NCBI GenBank assembly: GCA_014323865.1
Contig: JACONG010000004.1
Coordinates: 151,433 to 215,432 of the forward strand
Direction: 5' to 3'
DNA from: Rhodospirillales bacterium
GTDB taxonomy: Bacteria > Pseudomonadota > Alphaproteobacteria > SP197
DNA: 64,000 bases
In this document: in pieces, positions 1-9,507 of the stretch
Numbering within the stretch: position 1 is the first letter of the stretch
Layout: each line of letters opens with the position of its first letter
Notes under the pieces: model-generated
The model's database searches: none
What the model saw: only the letters and a program-made list of their open reading frames with translations
Told to the model about the DNA's origin: nothing
Translations under genes and position numbers: made by a program

Positions 1-1684
1 GCTTCTCATTTTCCAGCATGGGCTTCGGTGAACCGGGCTGCGACAGCCAGTACTCCGGATCGCTCTCCTCGTTGAGGCGCGGTCCGCAACCACCGTAGAC
101 ATCGGCACCTTCGTCGGCGGCCTGCATACGCGCCATGACCTGGTCCATCTCGCTGGCGAGACGATCCATGGCTTCCTGCGCGGTGAAGGCACCCGAGTTC
201 ACGTCACCGATCTGCTGCCACCAGATCTGGGCCAGCTTGGGATAGTCGGGAACGTTGACGCCCGTCGGGGTCCACAGCACGCGGTCGGGCGAGCGGTAGA
301 ACTCCACGAGGCCGCCCAGCGCAGGTGCGCGCTCGGTGAAGCTCTTGTGGTTGACGGTGCTGTCACGGATGAAGGTCAGGCCGACATGGCTCTTCTTCAC
401 GTCGACGGTCTTGGACACCACGAACTGGGCATAGAGCCAGGCAGCCATGGCGCGATCGGTCGGCGTCGAGTTCAGGATCGTCCACGAACCGGCGTCCTGA
501 TAGCCGAGCTTCTGGCCTTCCTCCCAGTAGGGACCCTTCGGGCTGGGCGCCATCCGCCACAGCGGCATGCCGTCTTCATCGACCGTGTTGTTGCCGTCTT
601 CCCGGGACTCCACCATCGACGCGGTGAAGGCCGTGTACCAGAAGACCTGCTGGGCGACGTTGCCCTGGGCGAGGGCCGGCAGTGACTGGTAGAAGTCGTA
701 GCTGGCAGCCGCCGGCGGGGCGTAGGCGCGGAGCCACTCGTCCCACTTGCGGATCGCGTAGACCGCTGCAGGGCCGTTGGCAGCGCCGCCGCGGCTGACG
801 CTGGCGCCAACCGGATTGCAGCTGCCTTCTTCCATGCGGATACCCCACTCGTCGACGGGCACGCCGTTCGGCAGGCCGATGTCGCCAGCGCCGGCCATGG
901 AGAGCCACGCATCGGTCATGCGCCAGCCGAGGTCGGGAGCGCGCTTGCCGTAGTCCATGTGCCCGTAGACTTCGACGCCATCGATCTCGCCGACATGCAC
1001 CGAGAAGAACTCGGCGATGTCCTCATAAGCCGACCAGTTGACCGGCACACCGAGATCGTAGCCGTAGATCTCCTTGAACTGCGCCTGGAAGTCCTCGCGG
1101 TCGAACCAGTCCTTGCGGAACCAGTAGAGGTTGGCGAACTGCTGGTCGGGAAGCTGATACAGGTCGCCATCGGGGCCCGTCGTGAACGCGATGCCGATGA
1201 AGTCGTCCAGGTCCAGATTGGGGTTCGTCACCGCCGCAGCTTCGCCGGCCATCCAGTCGGTCAGGTTGACCGCGAGCTGCAGGCGCGCGTGGGTGCCGAT
1301 CAGGTCACTGTCGTTGATGTAGGCGTCGTAAAGGTTCCGACCCGTCTGCATCTGGGTCTGCACCGCCTGCACCACTTCGCCTTCGCCAAGCAACTGGTGG
1401 TTGACCTTTATGCCGGTGATGTCCTCGAACGCCTGCGTCAGGACTTCAGATTCGTAAGTGTGCGTCGGAATCGTCTCCGACAGCACGTTGATTTCCATGC
1501 CGGCGTACGGCTTGGCGGCTTCGATGAACCACTCCATCTCGGCCATCTGTTCCTCGACTGTCAGAGTCGAGGGTTGGAACTCTTCGTTCACCCACGTCTC
1601 CGCAGCCGCCATCTCGGCCCATGCCGACGATGCCGAACTGGCCATCGCCAAACCGGCGGCGGCTGCAACAATGCGATTGCGCAT
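1..1684 (-). CDS. ABC transporter substrate-binding protein, GlpV-like (partial)
   Basis: Periplasmic solute-binding protein of an ABC importer, cut by the left window edge; about 561 residues are present and the frame is open to base 1. The start ATG at 1684 follows an AGGAC-type ribosome site and opens a signal peptide (MRNRIVAAAAGLAMASSASS, then AWA). The mature part has features of large family-1 binding proteins (GEGEVVQAVQTQMQTGRN, then DAYINDSDLIGTH; C-terminal GGCGPRLNEESDPEYW). It is divergent from glpR-glpD, and rhizobial glycerol transporters (GlpSTPQUV) have a binding protein of this size beside glpR/glpD, so glycerol is the best guess for the ligand. The transporter ATPases and permeases should lie to the left. 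Family call is strong; ligand is inferred from context. Confidence 0.8.
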   Translation of the reverse strand, partial: MRNRIVAAAAGLAMASSASSAWAEMAAAETWVNEEFQPSTLTVEEQMAEMEWFIEAAKPYAGMEINVLSETIPTHTYESEVLTQAFEDITGIKVNHQLLGEGEVVQAVQTQMQTGRNLYDAYINDSDLIGTHARLQLAVNLTDWMAGEAAAVTNPNLDLDDFIGIAFTTGPDGDLYQLPDQQFANLYWFRKDWFDREDFQAQFKEIYGYDLGVPVNWSAYEDIAEFFSVHVGEIDGVEVYGHMDYGKRAPDLGWRMTDAWLSMAGAGDIGLPNGVPVDEWGIRMEEGSCNPVGASVSRGGAANGPAAVYAIRKWDEWLRAYAPPAAASYDFYQSLPALAQGNVAQQVFWYTAFTASMVESREDGNNTVDEDGMPLWRMAPSPKGPYWEEGQKLGYQDAGSWTILNSTPTDRAMAAWLYAQFVVSKTVDVKKSHVGLTFIRDSTVNHKSFTERAPALGGLVEFYRSPDRVLWTPTGVNVPDYPKLAQIWWQQIGDVNSGAFTAQEAMDRLASEMDQVMARMQAADEGADVYGGCGPRLNEESDPEYWLSQPGSPKPMLENEK

Positions 1685-1813
1685 GCTGTCCTCCCATGTG
1701 CTTCCCGAATTCGGCGATGCCGACTCGGATCAATCATGCTCATTTGTGAGAATGCTGGCCGTCAAGTGAAAAGGTCGACTTTCATCCGAAAACAATCACG
1801 ATATTATACGAAC
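1685..1813. promoter_or_regulatory. Divergent glycerol-cluster control region
   Basis: Intergenic region between the divergent binding-protein gene and glpR. It is A+T-richer than its flanks and holds an imperfect inverted repeat, TGAAA-8-TTTCA (1767-1784). Immediately before and over the glpR start lies ACGAACATG (1809-1816), whose CGAACAT core equals one half of the enterobacterial GlpR operator; the other half is not well matched. Known DeoR-type GlpR proteins repress adjacent glycerol genes, so autorepression from here is plausible but only inferred. Confidence 0.35.
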
Positions 1814-2617
1814 ATGACTCGCGGATCGTCACCCATGGTTCTGAGCGACCGTCAATCGCTCATCATGGCCCGTCTGCGCACCGAAGGGCGTGTTCTGGTC
1901 GACGATCTCGCGGTTGACTTCCAGGTCACAACGCAGACGATCCGGCGAGATCTCAACATCCTCAGTGCCGACGGATTGATCACGCGGATCCACGGCGGCG
2001 CCGTTCAGGCGGCCAGCACGACCATTCTTGCCTATACCGAACGGCGTTCGCTGGCTCTCGACGAGAAACGGGCGATTGCGCGTCATGCGGCGGCCATGAT
2101 TCCGGACGGCTGTTCGCTCACCATCAACATTGCCACCACGACGGAACAGGTCGCTCATGCCCTGCGCGACAAGCGCGACCTCTTTGTCGTCACGAACAAC
2201 ATCAACGTGGTCAACATCCTGTCGGGCACACCGGCCAAGGAGATCATTCTGGCGGGCGGTGCAGTGCGCCAGACCGATGGTGCGATCGTCGGTGACGAAG
2301 CGGTCGACTTCATCCGCAAGTTCCGGACAGACTATGCCGTGATCGGCGCCTCCGCACTCGATGCCGACGGCTCCATCATGGACTTCGATGTGCGTGAGGT
2401 TGCCGTTGCACGGGCCATCGCGGCCAACGCACGCCGCACCATCCTCGTCAGCGACCACACCAAGTTCAGCCGCAGCGCGCCGGTCCGGATCTGTCCCCTG
2501 GGCCAGATCGACTTCTTCGTCACCGACCGGGCGCCGCCGCCCTCGTTCGTCGAAGCCTGCGACGCCGAAGATGTCGCGATCGAGATCACCGTGCCCGGAG
2601 TATCCGATGACGCGTGA
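1814..2617 (+). CDS. glpR: DeoR-family glycerol repressor GlpR
   Basis: DNA-binding repressor, 267 aa from ATG 1814 (alternative ATG 1835, giving LSDRQSLIMARL at the very N-terminus as in most family members). N-terminal DeoR winged helix has the family signature TTQTIRRDLNILSADGLITR at about residues 40-60, followed by HGGA. The C-terminal sugar-phosphate sensor domain contains the NNINVVNIL, AGGAVR and DYAVIGASALDADG blocks, with the SDHTKF motif. The stop overlaps the glpD start by 11 bases, so the two are co-translated. With glpD as partner, the expected effector is glycerol-3-phosphate. No Shine-Dalgarno sequence decides clearly between the two starts. Confidence 0.88.
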   Translation: MTRGSSPMVLSDRQSLIMARLRTEGRVLVDDLAVDFQVTTQTIRRDLNILSADGLITRIHGGAVQAASTTILAYTERRSLALDEKRAIARHAAAMIPDGCSLTINIATTTEQVAHALRDKRDLFVVTNNINVVNILSGTPAKEIILAGGAVRQTDGAIVGDEAVDFIRKFRTDYAVIGASALDADGSIMDFDVREVAVARAIAANARRTILVSDHTKFSRSAPVRICPLGQIDFFVTDRAPPPSFVEACDAEDVAIEITVPGVSDDA

Positions 2618-4187
2618 ACCGGGCAGCATCGTCGACCTCGCCATCATCGGTGGCGGAATCAACGGCTGCGGGATCGCCCGCGATGCCGCCGGGCGGGGTC
2701 TCAGTGTCTACCTCTGTGAACAGGGCGATCTCGGCCAAGGCACGTCATCGGCCTCGACCAAGCTCTTTCACGGCGGCCTGCGTTATCTGGAACACTACGA
2801 GTTCCGCCTGGTGCGCGAGGCGCTCGAAGAGCGCGAGGTGCTCTTGCGCACCATGCCGCATATCTCATGGCCGCTGCGCTTTGTGCTGCCGCACCATCCG
2901 GGCCTCAGGCCCGCCTGGCTGATCCGGCTTGGCCTGTTCATCTACGATCATCTCGGCGGTCGGAAGCGGCTGCCGCCCACCCGAAGCATCGATTTTCGGA
3001 AGGACCCGACCGGCAATCCGCTTCAGGATCGCTTCCGCCGCGGCTTCGAGTACTCCGACTGCTGGATCGATGATGCGCGACTGGTGGTTCTCAACGCCCG
3101 GGCGGCAACCGATCTGGGAGCGGAGGTCGCGGTCCGAACACGCTGTCTCGAAGCGCGGCGCGACAACGGGCTCTGGCTCCTGACATTGGAGGACACCGAG
3201 ACCGGCGCACGGTCGGAGATCATGGCGCGCGGACTGGTCAACGCATCGGGACCGTGGGTCGAGGACGTGATTCAGAACCGTCTGCGGCACAACAGCGCCG
3301 CCCGCATCCGTCTCGTCAAGGGCAGCCACATTGTGGTTCGCAGACTGTTCGAACACGATCGCGCCTACATCTTCCAGAACGCCGACGGCCGTATTGTCTT
3401 CGCGATTCCCTACGAGACCGACTACACGCTGGTCGGCACCACCGATGAAGATCATGACGGATCGCCAGAAGCGGCGTGCTGCAGCGATGCCGAGCGGACC
3501 TATCTCTGTTCCGCCGTCTCCGAGTATCTCGATCGCCCGGTCGTGGACGATGACATCGTCTGGACCTACTCGGGCGTTCGCCCTCTCTACGACAATGGTG
3601 CCATCTCGAACACGGCCGCGACACGGGATTACAAGCTGGAACTCGAGGAGGCCGGCGGTGCGGCGCCGCTGCTTAACGTCTTCGGCGGCAAGATCACGAC
3701 CTACAGGCGTCTGTCGGAGGCCGCTCTCGCGAAGCTCTGGCCCTATTATACGCACATGACAGGCCCCTGGACCGCCGACGTCAGTCTTCCGGGCGGTGAC
3801 TTTGACGTCGATGGTGTGGAACGGCTGACGCGCGACCTGGCATCGCGCTACCCCTTCCTGGGTGACGATTGGGCCGGACGGCTGATCCGGCTCTATGGCA
3901 CGCTCGCGTTCGACCTTCTCGGCACCGCGGCCAGCCTTACCGATATGGGCACACGTTTCGGCGCCGATCTTACGGAACGCGAGGTTGTGTGGCTGATCGA
4001 CCGGGAGTGGGCGCGGACCGCCGAGGATGCACTCTGGCGCCGCACCAAGCTGGGGCTTGTCCTGTCACGCGAGGAGGCGCGCGAGCTGGAGAGCTGGCTG
4101 GCGGAGCGATTCGGCAAGGTGGCTCCGGCGCACGTCACCGGAGCCCGTCAGGCGTCCCCGAGCCAGAGAATATCCCGTTCAGATTGA
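2607..4187 (+). CDS. glpD: Aerobic glycerol-3-phosphate dehydrogenase
   Basis: Membrane-associated FAD enzyme oxidising sn-glycerol-3-phosphate to dihydroxyacetone phosphate with electrons to quinone; 526 aa against about 500 in E. coli. The N-terminus has the FAD-binding GGGINGCGIARDAAGRG motif and TSSASTKLFHGGLRYLEHYE, diagnostic of GlpD. Further family blocks are LVNASGPWV, RLVKGSHIVV, IFAIPYE-type strand and TYSGVRPLYD, and the C-terminal FGGKITTYRRLSE. The start ATG 2607 lies inside the end of glpR. The last residues (QRISRSD) and the stop codon are encoded by a repeated structured element (4163-4235), so the C-terminal tail is not conserved family sequence. Confidence 0.95.
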   Translation: MTREPGSIVDLAIIGGGINGCGIARDAAGRGLSVYLCEQGDLGQGTSSASTKLFHGGLRYLEHYEFRLVREALEEREVLLRTMPHISWPLRFVLPHHPGLRPAWLIRLGLFIYDHLGGRKRLPPTRSIDFRKDPTGNPLQDRFRRGFEYSDCWIDDARLVVLNARAATDLGAEVAVRTRCLEARRDNGLWLLTLEDTETGARSEIMARGLVNASGPWVEDVIQNRLRHNSAARIRLVKGSHIVVRRLFEHDRAYIFQNADGRIVFAIPYETDYTLVGTTDEDHDGSPEAACCSDAERTYLCSAVSEYLDRPVVDDDIVWTYSGVRPLYDNGAISNTAATRDYKLELEEAGGAAPLLNVFGGKITTYRRLSEAALAKLWPYYTHMTGPWTADVSLPGGDFDVDGVERLTRDLASRYPFLGDDWAGRLIRLYGTLAFDLLGTAASLTDMGTRFGADLTEREVVWLIDREWARTAEDALWRRTKLGLVLSREEARELESWLAERFGKVAPAHVTGARQASPSQRISRSD

Positions 4188-4235
4188 ATCAATCTGAACG
4201 GGTGAAGATGCTCCGGGTCTTTCAAAGATGCAGAG
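4163..4235 (+). repeat. Structured 3'-end repeat, copy 1 (terminator-like)
   Basis: About 73 bp, matching the sequence at 14946-15015 read on the other strand. Its core is a perfect hairpin, CCCGTTCAGATTG-AAT-CAATCTGAACGGG (4174-4202), followed by the shared tail GATGCTCCGGGTCTTT and TGCAGAG. It contains the glpD stop codon. No long T-tract follows. It probably forms the 3' end of the glpR-glpD transcript; the function is inferred from position in both copies. Confidence 0.7.
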
Positions 4236-4244
4236 CGGACCGCA

Positions 4245-4670
4245 TCAGGCGCGGTAGAGCTCGTCCCAGAGGAAGATGGTGCAGACCTCGAACGCCAGAA
4301 CGGCGTAGAGCAAGGTCGTAACGACCTCTTGCGGGCTGCATGCAAAGAGCGACAGGCGGCCCTGATCATCGCGTCCGAACAGCGGCGGCGCGTGCTCGGG
4401 CGTGCCGCGGATCACCATGACGATGGTCAGCGGGACCAATCCCAGCAGGAACGCGAACGGCGCGAGAACGCTGAGGTCCATCCACGGGAAGTAGCGGCTG
4501 GCACCGAACATGGCGACCGGCACGATCGACCAAAGGAATCCCATATTCGCCAGGAACTCGGGGTTCATCTCAGTGGACTTTCCCATGCCACGACACAGCA
4601 GGGCAATCACCGCCGCCAGCATAAAGCCGCAGAAAACCCAGACCGCCAGTCCGATTTCGACCAATTCCAT
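4245..4670 (-). CDS. Small four-helix membrane protein, unknown
   Basis: 141 aa from ATG 4670, preceded by a GGAGGG site. Four hydrophobic segments are visible: about residues 6-25 (LAVWVFCGFMLAAVIALLC), 38-58 (FLWSIVPVAMFGAS), 65-85 (LAPFAFLLGLVPLTIVMVI) and 118-136 (TLLYAVLAFEVCTIFLW). A short hydrophilic loop between helices 3 and 4 carries PEHAPPLFGRDDQGRLSLF. I do not recognise the family. It converges with glpD across the structured repeat and is followed on its 5' side by the SDR gene reading the same way, 85 bases away. Confidence 0.7.
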   Translation of the reverse strand: MELVEIGLAVWVFCGFMLAAVIALLCRGMGKSTEMNPEFLANMGFLWSIVPVAMFGASRYFPWMDLSVLAPFAFLLGLVPLTIVMVIRGTPEHAPPLFGRDDQGRLSLFACSPQEVVTTLLYAVLAFEVCTIFLWDELYRA

Positions 4671-4755
4671 GGCACGTTGCCCTCCAATGGTTCTTGTTGA
4701 CCCGCCCTGACAGCCGCGCGCGATTTTGGGATGGGCGCGCGAGAGGCGCAACCGT

Positions 4756-5514
4756 TCAGCCGCGGCCGATGTAGGGCATGGTGTTCGCCATGACGGTGAT
4801 GAACGGCACATTGGCGTCGAGCGGCATGTTGGCCATCAGCAACAGAGTATCCACCACGTTCTGCACGTCCATGGTCGGTTCCGGCATGATCCGGCCGTCA
4901 GGCTGCTCAAGTCCATGGCCGGAACCGGCGGTCATGTCGGTCAGCGCGTTGCCGATATCGATCTGCCCGCAGCAGATGTCGAACCTGCGACCGTCGAGCG
5001 AGGTCGATCGCGTCAGGCCTGTGATCGCGTGTTTGGTGGCCGTGTAGGGGGCGGAGCGCGGTCGCGGGACATGGGCCGAGATCGAGCCGTTGTTCACGAT
5101 CCGCCCGCCGCGGGGCGTCTGGGCCTTCATGATCCGCATGGCGTGCCGGGTGCACAGAAACGGCCCGGTCAGGTTGGTGTTCACCACGGCCTGCCACTGC
5201 TCGAACGTGAGCTCCTCCATCGGCACATCCGGTGCGCCAATACCCGCGTTGTTGAACAGCAGATCGAGCCGGCCAAAGGCCGTTTCGACGGCGGCGAACA
5301 GGGCCGCCACCGAATCCGGATCGCCGACATCGCAGGTGACGGGCAACAGCCGCCCACCCGCGCCCGGCCGTTCGGCGACCGCCGCTTCCAGCCGGCCCAG
5401 ACGCCGTCCGGCCAAGGCCACGGCAAAACCGGCGTCATGGAGGCCGAGCGCGCAGGCCCGGCCGATTCCGCTGCCCGCCCCGGTGACGACGGCGACACGT
5501 TGCACAGCTGCCAT
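4756..5514 (-). CDS. SDR-family NAD(P)-dependent oxidoreductase
   Basis: 252 aa from ATG 5514 (GAGGGG ribosome site). Classical short-chain dehydrogenase with cofactor motif [14 protein letters not shown] near the N-terminus, NNAG ([14 protein letters not shown]), catalytic Ser in [14 protein letters not shown] and YTATK active-site Tyr-Lys. The segment PGKI-type after the active site is replaced by [17 protein letters not shown], also found in some family members annotated as 3-oxoacyl-ACP reductase-like. Substrate unknown. It is divergent from the broken enolase-superfamily gene, and the two could once have been a sugar-acid catabolic unit. Confidence 0.88.
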   Translation of the reverse strand: MAAVQRVAVVTGAGSGIGRACALGLHDAGFAVALAGRRLGRLEAAVAERPGAGGRLLPVTCDVGDPDSVAALFAAVETAFGRLDLLFNNAGIGAPDVPMEELTFEQWQAVVNTNLTGPFLCTRHAMRIMKAQTPRGGRIVNNGSISAHVPRPRSAPYTATKHAITGLTRSTSLDGRRFDICCGQIDIGNALTDMTAGSGHGLEQPDGRIMPEPTMDVQNVVDTLLLMANMPLDANVPFITVMANTMPYIGRG

Positions 5515-5636
5515 GGAGTACCCCTCGCCTCTTCTCGTGTTGTTTACACGGAAGATCGCTATCAGGGTCAAGCACGATGCGCATGGGCGCATGAGTCCGC
5601 TATAGTCGCCCGATGGCGCACGCAAAGAGAATAACC

Positions 5637-6091
5637 ATGAAAATCACGCGCATCGCTGCATACGGCCTTGAACTTCCCTGCAAGGACGACATGAGTCCTG
5701 CGACAGCCTGCAAGCGATGTTGCGGATCGTCAGCGATGGTGCCGCCGATGGCGTCACCATCAGGATCTCGCGTTTCGGCGGCATCACGCGGGCGCGCCAG
5801 GTGTGCGACCTCGCGGTCGAGGCTGGCTTGATGGTGATCGTTGCGTGCATCGGTGGTGCGGAGATCATTCCGGCGGCTATGGCCCATATGTCGCTGTCCA
5901 CGCCTGCCTGCCTGCGTGCCCACACGGTCGACTTTCACAACCGGTTCAGCGTCTCGAATGCTGTTGACTTTCGGGAAGTCCGGGGCGGACGGATGCAGAC
6001 CCCCTATGCCGCAGGCCTTGGCGTTGCGTCGCTGAGGGAGCAGTTCGGCGCGCCGATCCCGGCCTTCGATCTCGGCGGTCATGGTGCCTGA
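5637..6091 (+). pseudogene. Enolase-superfamily (mandelate racemase/MLE) relic
   Basis: The first codons, [15 protein letters not shown] (from 5637), look like the capping-domain start of a mandelate racemase/muconate lactonising enzyme. The frame then leaves that family and a second frame (from about 5717) gives the C-terminal barrel of the same family: ISRFGGITRARQVCDLAVEA, then AAMAHMSLSTPACLRAHTVD and a proline/phenylalanine tail (FGAPIPAFDL). Roughly 200 central residues, including the metal-binding strands, are missing, so no activity is possible. Its end overlaps the start of the next gene by 11 bases, the mark of a former operon. Confidence 0.65.
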
Positions 6092-7994
6092 CGGAGACGA
6101 TGTCGACGTTCTGATCGCAGCGCCCGACGATCCCGGCGCCTGGTCGGACTGGCGCGAGGGCCTGACCGACTGGCGCGATGAAAGCCGGCGTTCCCTCGGA
6201 CATGACGGAGCGGCCTTCACGAACCCTGCCTTTGCCTGGGTCTCCGATTGCATCTCGACCCACAAGATCCTGCTCTGGGACCAACGTTTCTACGATCGCG
6301 ACCATCATGAATGGCGGGTCGACGCCTATGTCGACGACTTCGAACAGCGCTTCGGCGTGCTTGATGGCGTGATTCTCTGGCACGCCTATCCCAACCTCGG
6401 TTTCGACAGGCGCAACCAGTTCGACTTCTACCGCCGCATGCCGGGCGGCCTCGATGGCCTGCGCGATGCGATCGATCGTCTTCATGCCCGCGGGGTCCGT
6501 GTGTTGCTCGATTACAACCCGTGGGATCGGGCAACGCGGCGGGAAGCCCGGCCCGACCATGTTGTCCTTGCCGAGCTGGTCGCGGCACTCGATGCCGATG
6601 GCCTTTACCTCGACACCATGGCGGAGGCGGCTGCGGACTTGCGCGGCGCCCTTGATGCGGTCAGGCCGGGCGTCGTGTTGGAATCGCAGTCCTTCACGCC
6701 GCTCGACCGGATCGCCGATCACCACATGAGCTGGGCCGAGGTGTACCGTGATCGCCCAGTGCCCGGTGTGCTGCGCAATGCTTGGTTCGAACGCCGACAG
6801 ATGCTGCACCTGGTCCATCGCTGGATCGGCGATCACCGCAGCGAGATGCAACTCGCCCTGATGAACGGCGCCGGCATGGTCGTGTGGGAGAACGTGTTCG
6901 GGTCCTGGAACGGCTGGTCCGAGCGCGACGCCGTCTGGCTCAAGCTCTGGAGCGCGGCCCGTCATCGCCATGCGCGGCACTTCACCGACGGTGTCTGGAG
7001 CCCGCTTGCGGTTCGGCCGGCCGAAGGCGTCTTCGCTTCCGCCTGGGACCTCGGCGGGGTTCGCCTGTGGACCATCGTCAACCGTCGCGAAAGCTGGGCG
7101 CGCAACGTGCCGCTTGATGTCACCGCCGATCAAGCCGCCGATCTGATGGCGGGACAGGACCTCGAGGCAACCGACAGCAGGGTGTTGCTGGACCTTCCAC
7201 CCCACGGCATGACAGCGGTCTGCGAGGGTGTCTCCGACGCGCAGTTTCTGACCGGCCAGCGGACACGCTGGTTATCTCTTCCTGACGCTTCATCGGTCGG
7301 TGGGCCGCGCGCCGTGGTGCCCCTGAGTCACGGTGCGATCATGCGCCGGCAGCAGGTTCCGGATGGTATGGTGCGCTGTGGTGGCGGGACGTGGGAGCGC
7401 CGTGTCGTGATGCGGTGTCGGGAGTGCGGTGACGAAGCCAGCGCGTCGGCACCGGATTGCGAAAGCCATACGCTTCCGGGCCTGCACGATCTGGTCGAGC
7501 GCACGGTGCGCGACGAGCTCGAGCCGTTTGCCATCACGCCCGTGTCGATCACCTGCGCCGAGTTCCGGACCTTTGTCGAAACGACCGGCTACCGGCCGCG
7601 CCACGATGACCAATTTCTGGAAGAGCAAGGGCAGGACGACGATCCCGTGGTCTTCATCGGTCCTGACGACGCGCGTGCCTATGCATCCTGGCGCGGCGGT
7701 CGTCTGCCGACCGAAGCCGAATGGCAGTGTGCCGCCGAAGGGGGATTGCTGGCCGATGACAGTGTCCGGGTCTGGAACTGGACCGGCCCTGAACGAAGCG
7801 ACGGCCGCACGCGGTTTTGCATGCTCAAGGGCGGTGCAGACTTCGAAGCGCGGGGATCACGCTGGTATCCCGATGGAGGACCGAAAGAGCCGATCTTCGC
7901 ATCAAAGTACCTGCTCCTGTGGCCAGGCCTCGACCGCTGCGCCACGGTCGGCTTTCGCGTTGTGGCCGATCTCAATCGCGACGGTAACGCCTGA
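6081..7994 (+). CDS. Glycosidase-like barrel fused to FGE-sulfatase (SUMF1/EgtB/PvdO) domain
   Basis: 637 aa. Residues 1-about 430 have the alternating pattern of a glycoside-hydrolase-like (beta/alpha) barrel: LLWDQRFYD, GVILWHAYPNLGFD, RLHARGVRVLLDYNPWD (about 131-147), DADGLYLDTMAEA, GVVLESQSFTPLDR, and a late beta-sandwich-like stretch. Residues about 470-637 are an FGE-sulfatase domain: EPFAITPVSITCAEFRTFV, ARAYASWRGGRLPTEAEW (about 531-548), VWNWTGPE, MLKGGADF and C-terminal TVGFRVV. The two cysteines used for copper in true FGE are not seen at the expected C-terminal place, so sulfatase activation is unlikely. No signal peptide is evident. The start overlaps the upstream relic; substrate and reaction are unknown. 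Confidence 0.75.
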   Translation: MVPDGDDVDVLIAAPDDPGAWSDWREGLTDWRDESRRSLGHDGAAFTNPAFAWVSDCISTHKILLWDQRFYDRDHHEWRVDAYVDDFEQRFGVLDGVILWHAYPNLGFDRRNQFDFYRRMPGGLDGLRDAIDRLHARGVRVLLDYNPWDRATRREARPDHVVLAELVAALDADGLYLDTMAEAAADLRGALDAVRPGVVLESQSFTPLDRIADHHMSWAEVYRDRPVPGVLRNAWFERRQMLHLVHRWIGDHRSEMQLALMNGAGMVVWENVFGSWNGWSERDAVWLKLWSAARHRHARHFTDGVWSPLAVRPAEGVFASAWDLGGVRLWTIVNRRESWARNVPLDVTADQAADLMAGQDLEATDSRVLLDLPPHGMTAVCEGVSDAQFLTGQRTRWLSLPDASSVGGPRAVVPLSHGAIMRRQQVPDGMVRCGGGTWERRVVMRCRECGDEASASAPDCESHTLPGLHDLVERTVRDELEPFAITPVSITCAEFRTFVETTGYRPRHDDQFLEEQGQDDDPVVFIGPDDARAYASWRGGRLPTEAEWQCAAEGGLLADDSVRVWNWTGPERSDGRTRFCMLKGGADFEARGSRWYPDGGPKEPIFASKYLLLWPGLDRCATVGFRVVADLNRDGNA

Positions 7995-8014
7995 GCCCGG
8001 ATCGTTCCGGCTCA
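7992..8014. terminator. Hairpin after the fusion gene
   Basis: TGAGC-C-CGGA-TCGT-TCCG-GCTCA begins at the stop codon of the fusion gene; nine paired bases with one bulge and no T-tract. Weak candidate terminator between convergent genes. The remainder up to 8175 is A+T-richer and holds no gene. Confidence 0.35.
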
Positions 8015-8175
8015 TAAGGTCGCGGGTGTCCGCCGAGTGCTCCATGTGATGGATCGGAACGAGGTCATCAGGAAGGATAATGACTTTGAACTCTGGAAAT
8101 TTCTATTTTGAGTCTGATACAGATCGCGAGCCTGCGCGAAAAATTCATGAAGATGTAGCTTGAAGATATCTTTAA

Positions 8176-9486
8176 CTACAGGATGAACCGGCTCAAATCC
8201 GCGTTGCTGGCGAGTTCGCCGACGCGGTCGTGGACGAAGGCGGCATTGATGGCGATCGTTTCACCGCTGCGGTCCGGTGCCGTGAAGCTGATCTCCTCGA
8301 GCAGCTTCTCCATTACCGTGTGAAGCCTTCGGGCGCCGATGTTCTCGACGGTCTCGTTGATCTTTGTCGCGAGGTCGGCCAGCGCATCAATCGCGTCGCC
8401 GCCGAACTCGAGCGTCACCTCCTCGGTGCCCATCAGCGCGGTGTACTGGATGATCAGGCTGTTCTCGGGCTCGGTCAGGATGCGGCGGAAGTCGTCGCGC
8501 GTGAGCGCCCGAAGCTCGACCCGGTTGGGCAGGCGGCCCTGCAGCTCAGGCAGCAGGTCCGACGGCTTGGCGAGGTGGAATGCGCCCGAGCAGATGAAGA
8601 GGATGTGGTCGGTCTTGATCGAGCCGTGCTTGGTGGCGACCGTCGTGCCCTCGATCAGCGGAAGCAGGTCGCGCTGCACGCCCTCGCGGCTGACATCCGC
8701 ACCCTGGCGTTCGCTGCGCGCAGCGATCTTGTCGATCTCGTCGATGAAGACGATGCCGTTCTGCTCGACCGATTCGATGGCTGATTTCACCACCGTCTCC
8801 TCATCGAGCAGCTTGTCGGCCTCCTCGGCCATCAGCACCTCGTAGCTCTCGCCCACCTTTATCTTCCTGGGCTTGGTCTGACCGCCCAGGCCTTTGCCGA
8901 AGATGTCGTTGAGATTGAGCATACCCATCTGGGCGCCCGGCATGCCGGGAATGTCGAAGGTGGGCAGTGCGCCGGAGCCCTGCTCGGTGACCTGGAGTTC
9001 GACCTCCCTGTCATCGAGCTGGCCCTCGCGCAGCATCGCGCGAAACTTCTGGCGGGTGTCGGCACTCGCGTTGTCGCCGACCAGCGCATCGAGCACACGC
9101 TCCTCGGCATTGAGCTCGGCCTTGGCCTCGACCTCCTTGCGCAGGATGGCGCGGATCTGGGTGATGGCGATCTCGACAAGGTCGCGAATGATCTGCTCGA
9201 CATCGCGGCCAACATAACCGACCTCGGTGAACTTGGTCGCCTCGACCTTGAGGAAGGGTGCATTGGCCAGCCGCGCCAGACGGCGGGCGATCTCGGTCTT
9301 GCCCACGCCTGTCGGGCCGATCATCAGGATGTTCTTGGGCAGGACCTCTTCGCGCAGCGCGGGTTCAAGCTGCCGCCGCCGCCAGCGGTTGCGCAACGCG
9401 ATGGCAACCGAACGTTTGGCGTCATGCTGGCCGACGATGAAGCGGTCGAGTTCGGAGACGATCTCGCGGGGAGAAAAGGAGGTCAT
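8176..9486 (-). CDS. hslU: ATP-dependent protease ATPase subunit HslU
   Basis: AAA+ unfoldase that feeds substrates to the HslV peptidase in the cytoplasm; 436 aa, the usual length. Motifs: [20 protein letters not shown] at the N-terminus, Walker [10 protein letters not shown] (about 55-63), pore-loop segment [10 protein letters not shown], the family-specific intermediate domain (about 110-240), Walker B VFIDEIDK, and arginine-rich sensor [15 protein letters not shown]. The C-terminal DLSRFIL is the docking tail that inserts into HslV. ATG 9486 is chosen over an upstream TTG. Downstream of hslV with 81 bp between, in part filled by a REP-like element. Confidence 0.97.
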   Translation of the reverse strand: MTSFSPREIVSELDRFIVGQHDAKRSVAIALRNRWRRRQLEPALREEVLPKNILMIGPTGVGKTEIARRLARLANAPFLKVEATKFTEVGYVGRDVEQIIRDLVEIAITQIRAILRKEVEAKAELNAEERVLDALVGDNASADTRQKFRAMLREGQLDDREVELQVTEQGSGALPTFDIPGMPGAQMGMLNLNDIFGKGLGGQTKPRKIKVGESYEVLMAEEADKLLDEETVVKSAIESVEQNGIVFIDEIDKIAARSERQGADVSREGVQRDLLPLIEGTTVATKHGSIKTDHILFICSGAFHLAKPSDLLPELQGRLPNRVELRALTRDDFRRILTEPENSLIIQYTALMGTEEVTLEFGGDAIDALADLATKINETVENIGARRLHTVMEKLLEEISFTAPDRSGETIAINAAFVHDRVGELASNADLSRFIL

Positions 9487-9507
9487 CGGCAATCCGGAAA
9501 AAGGGTT

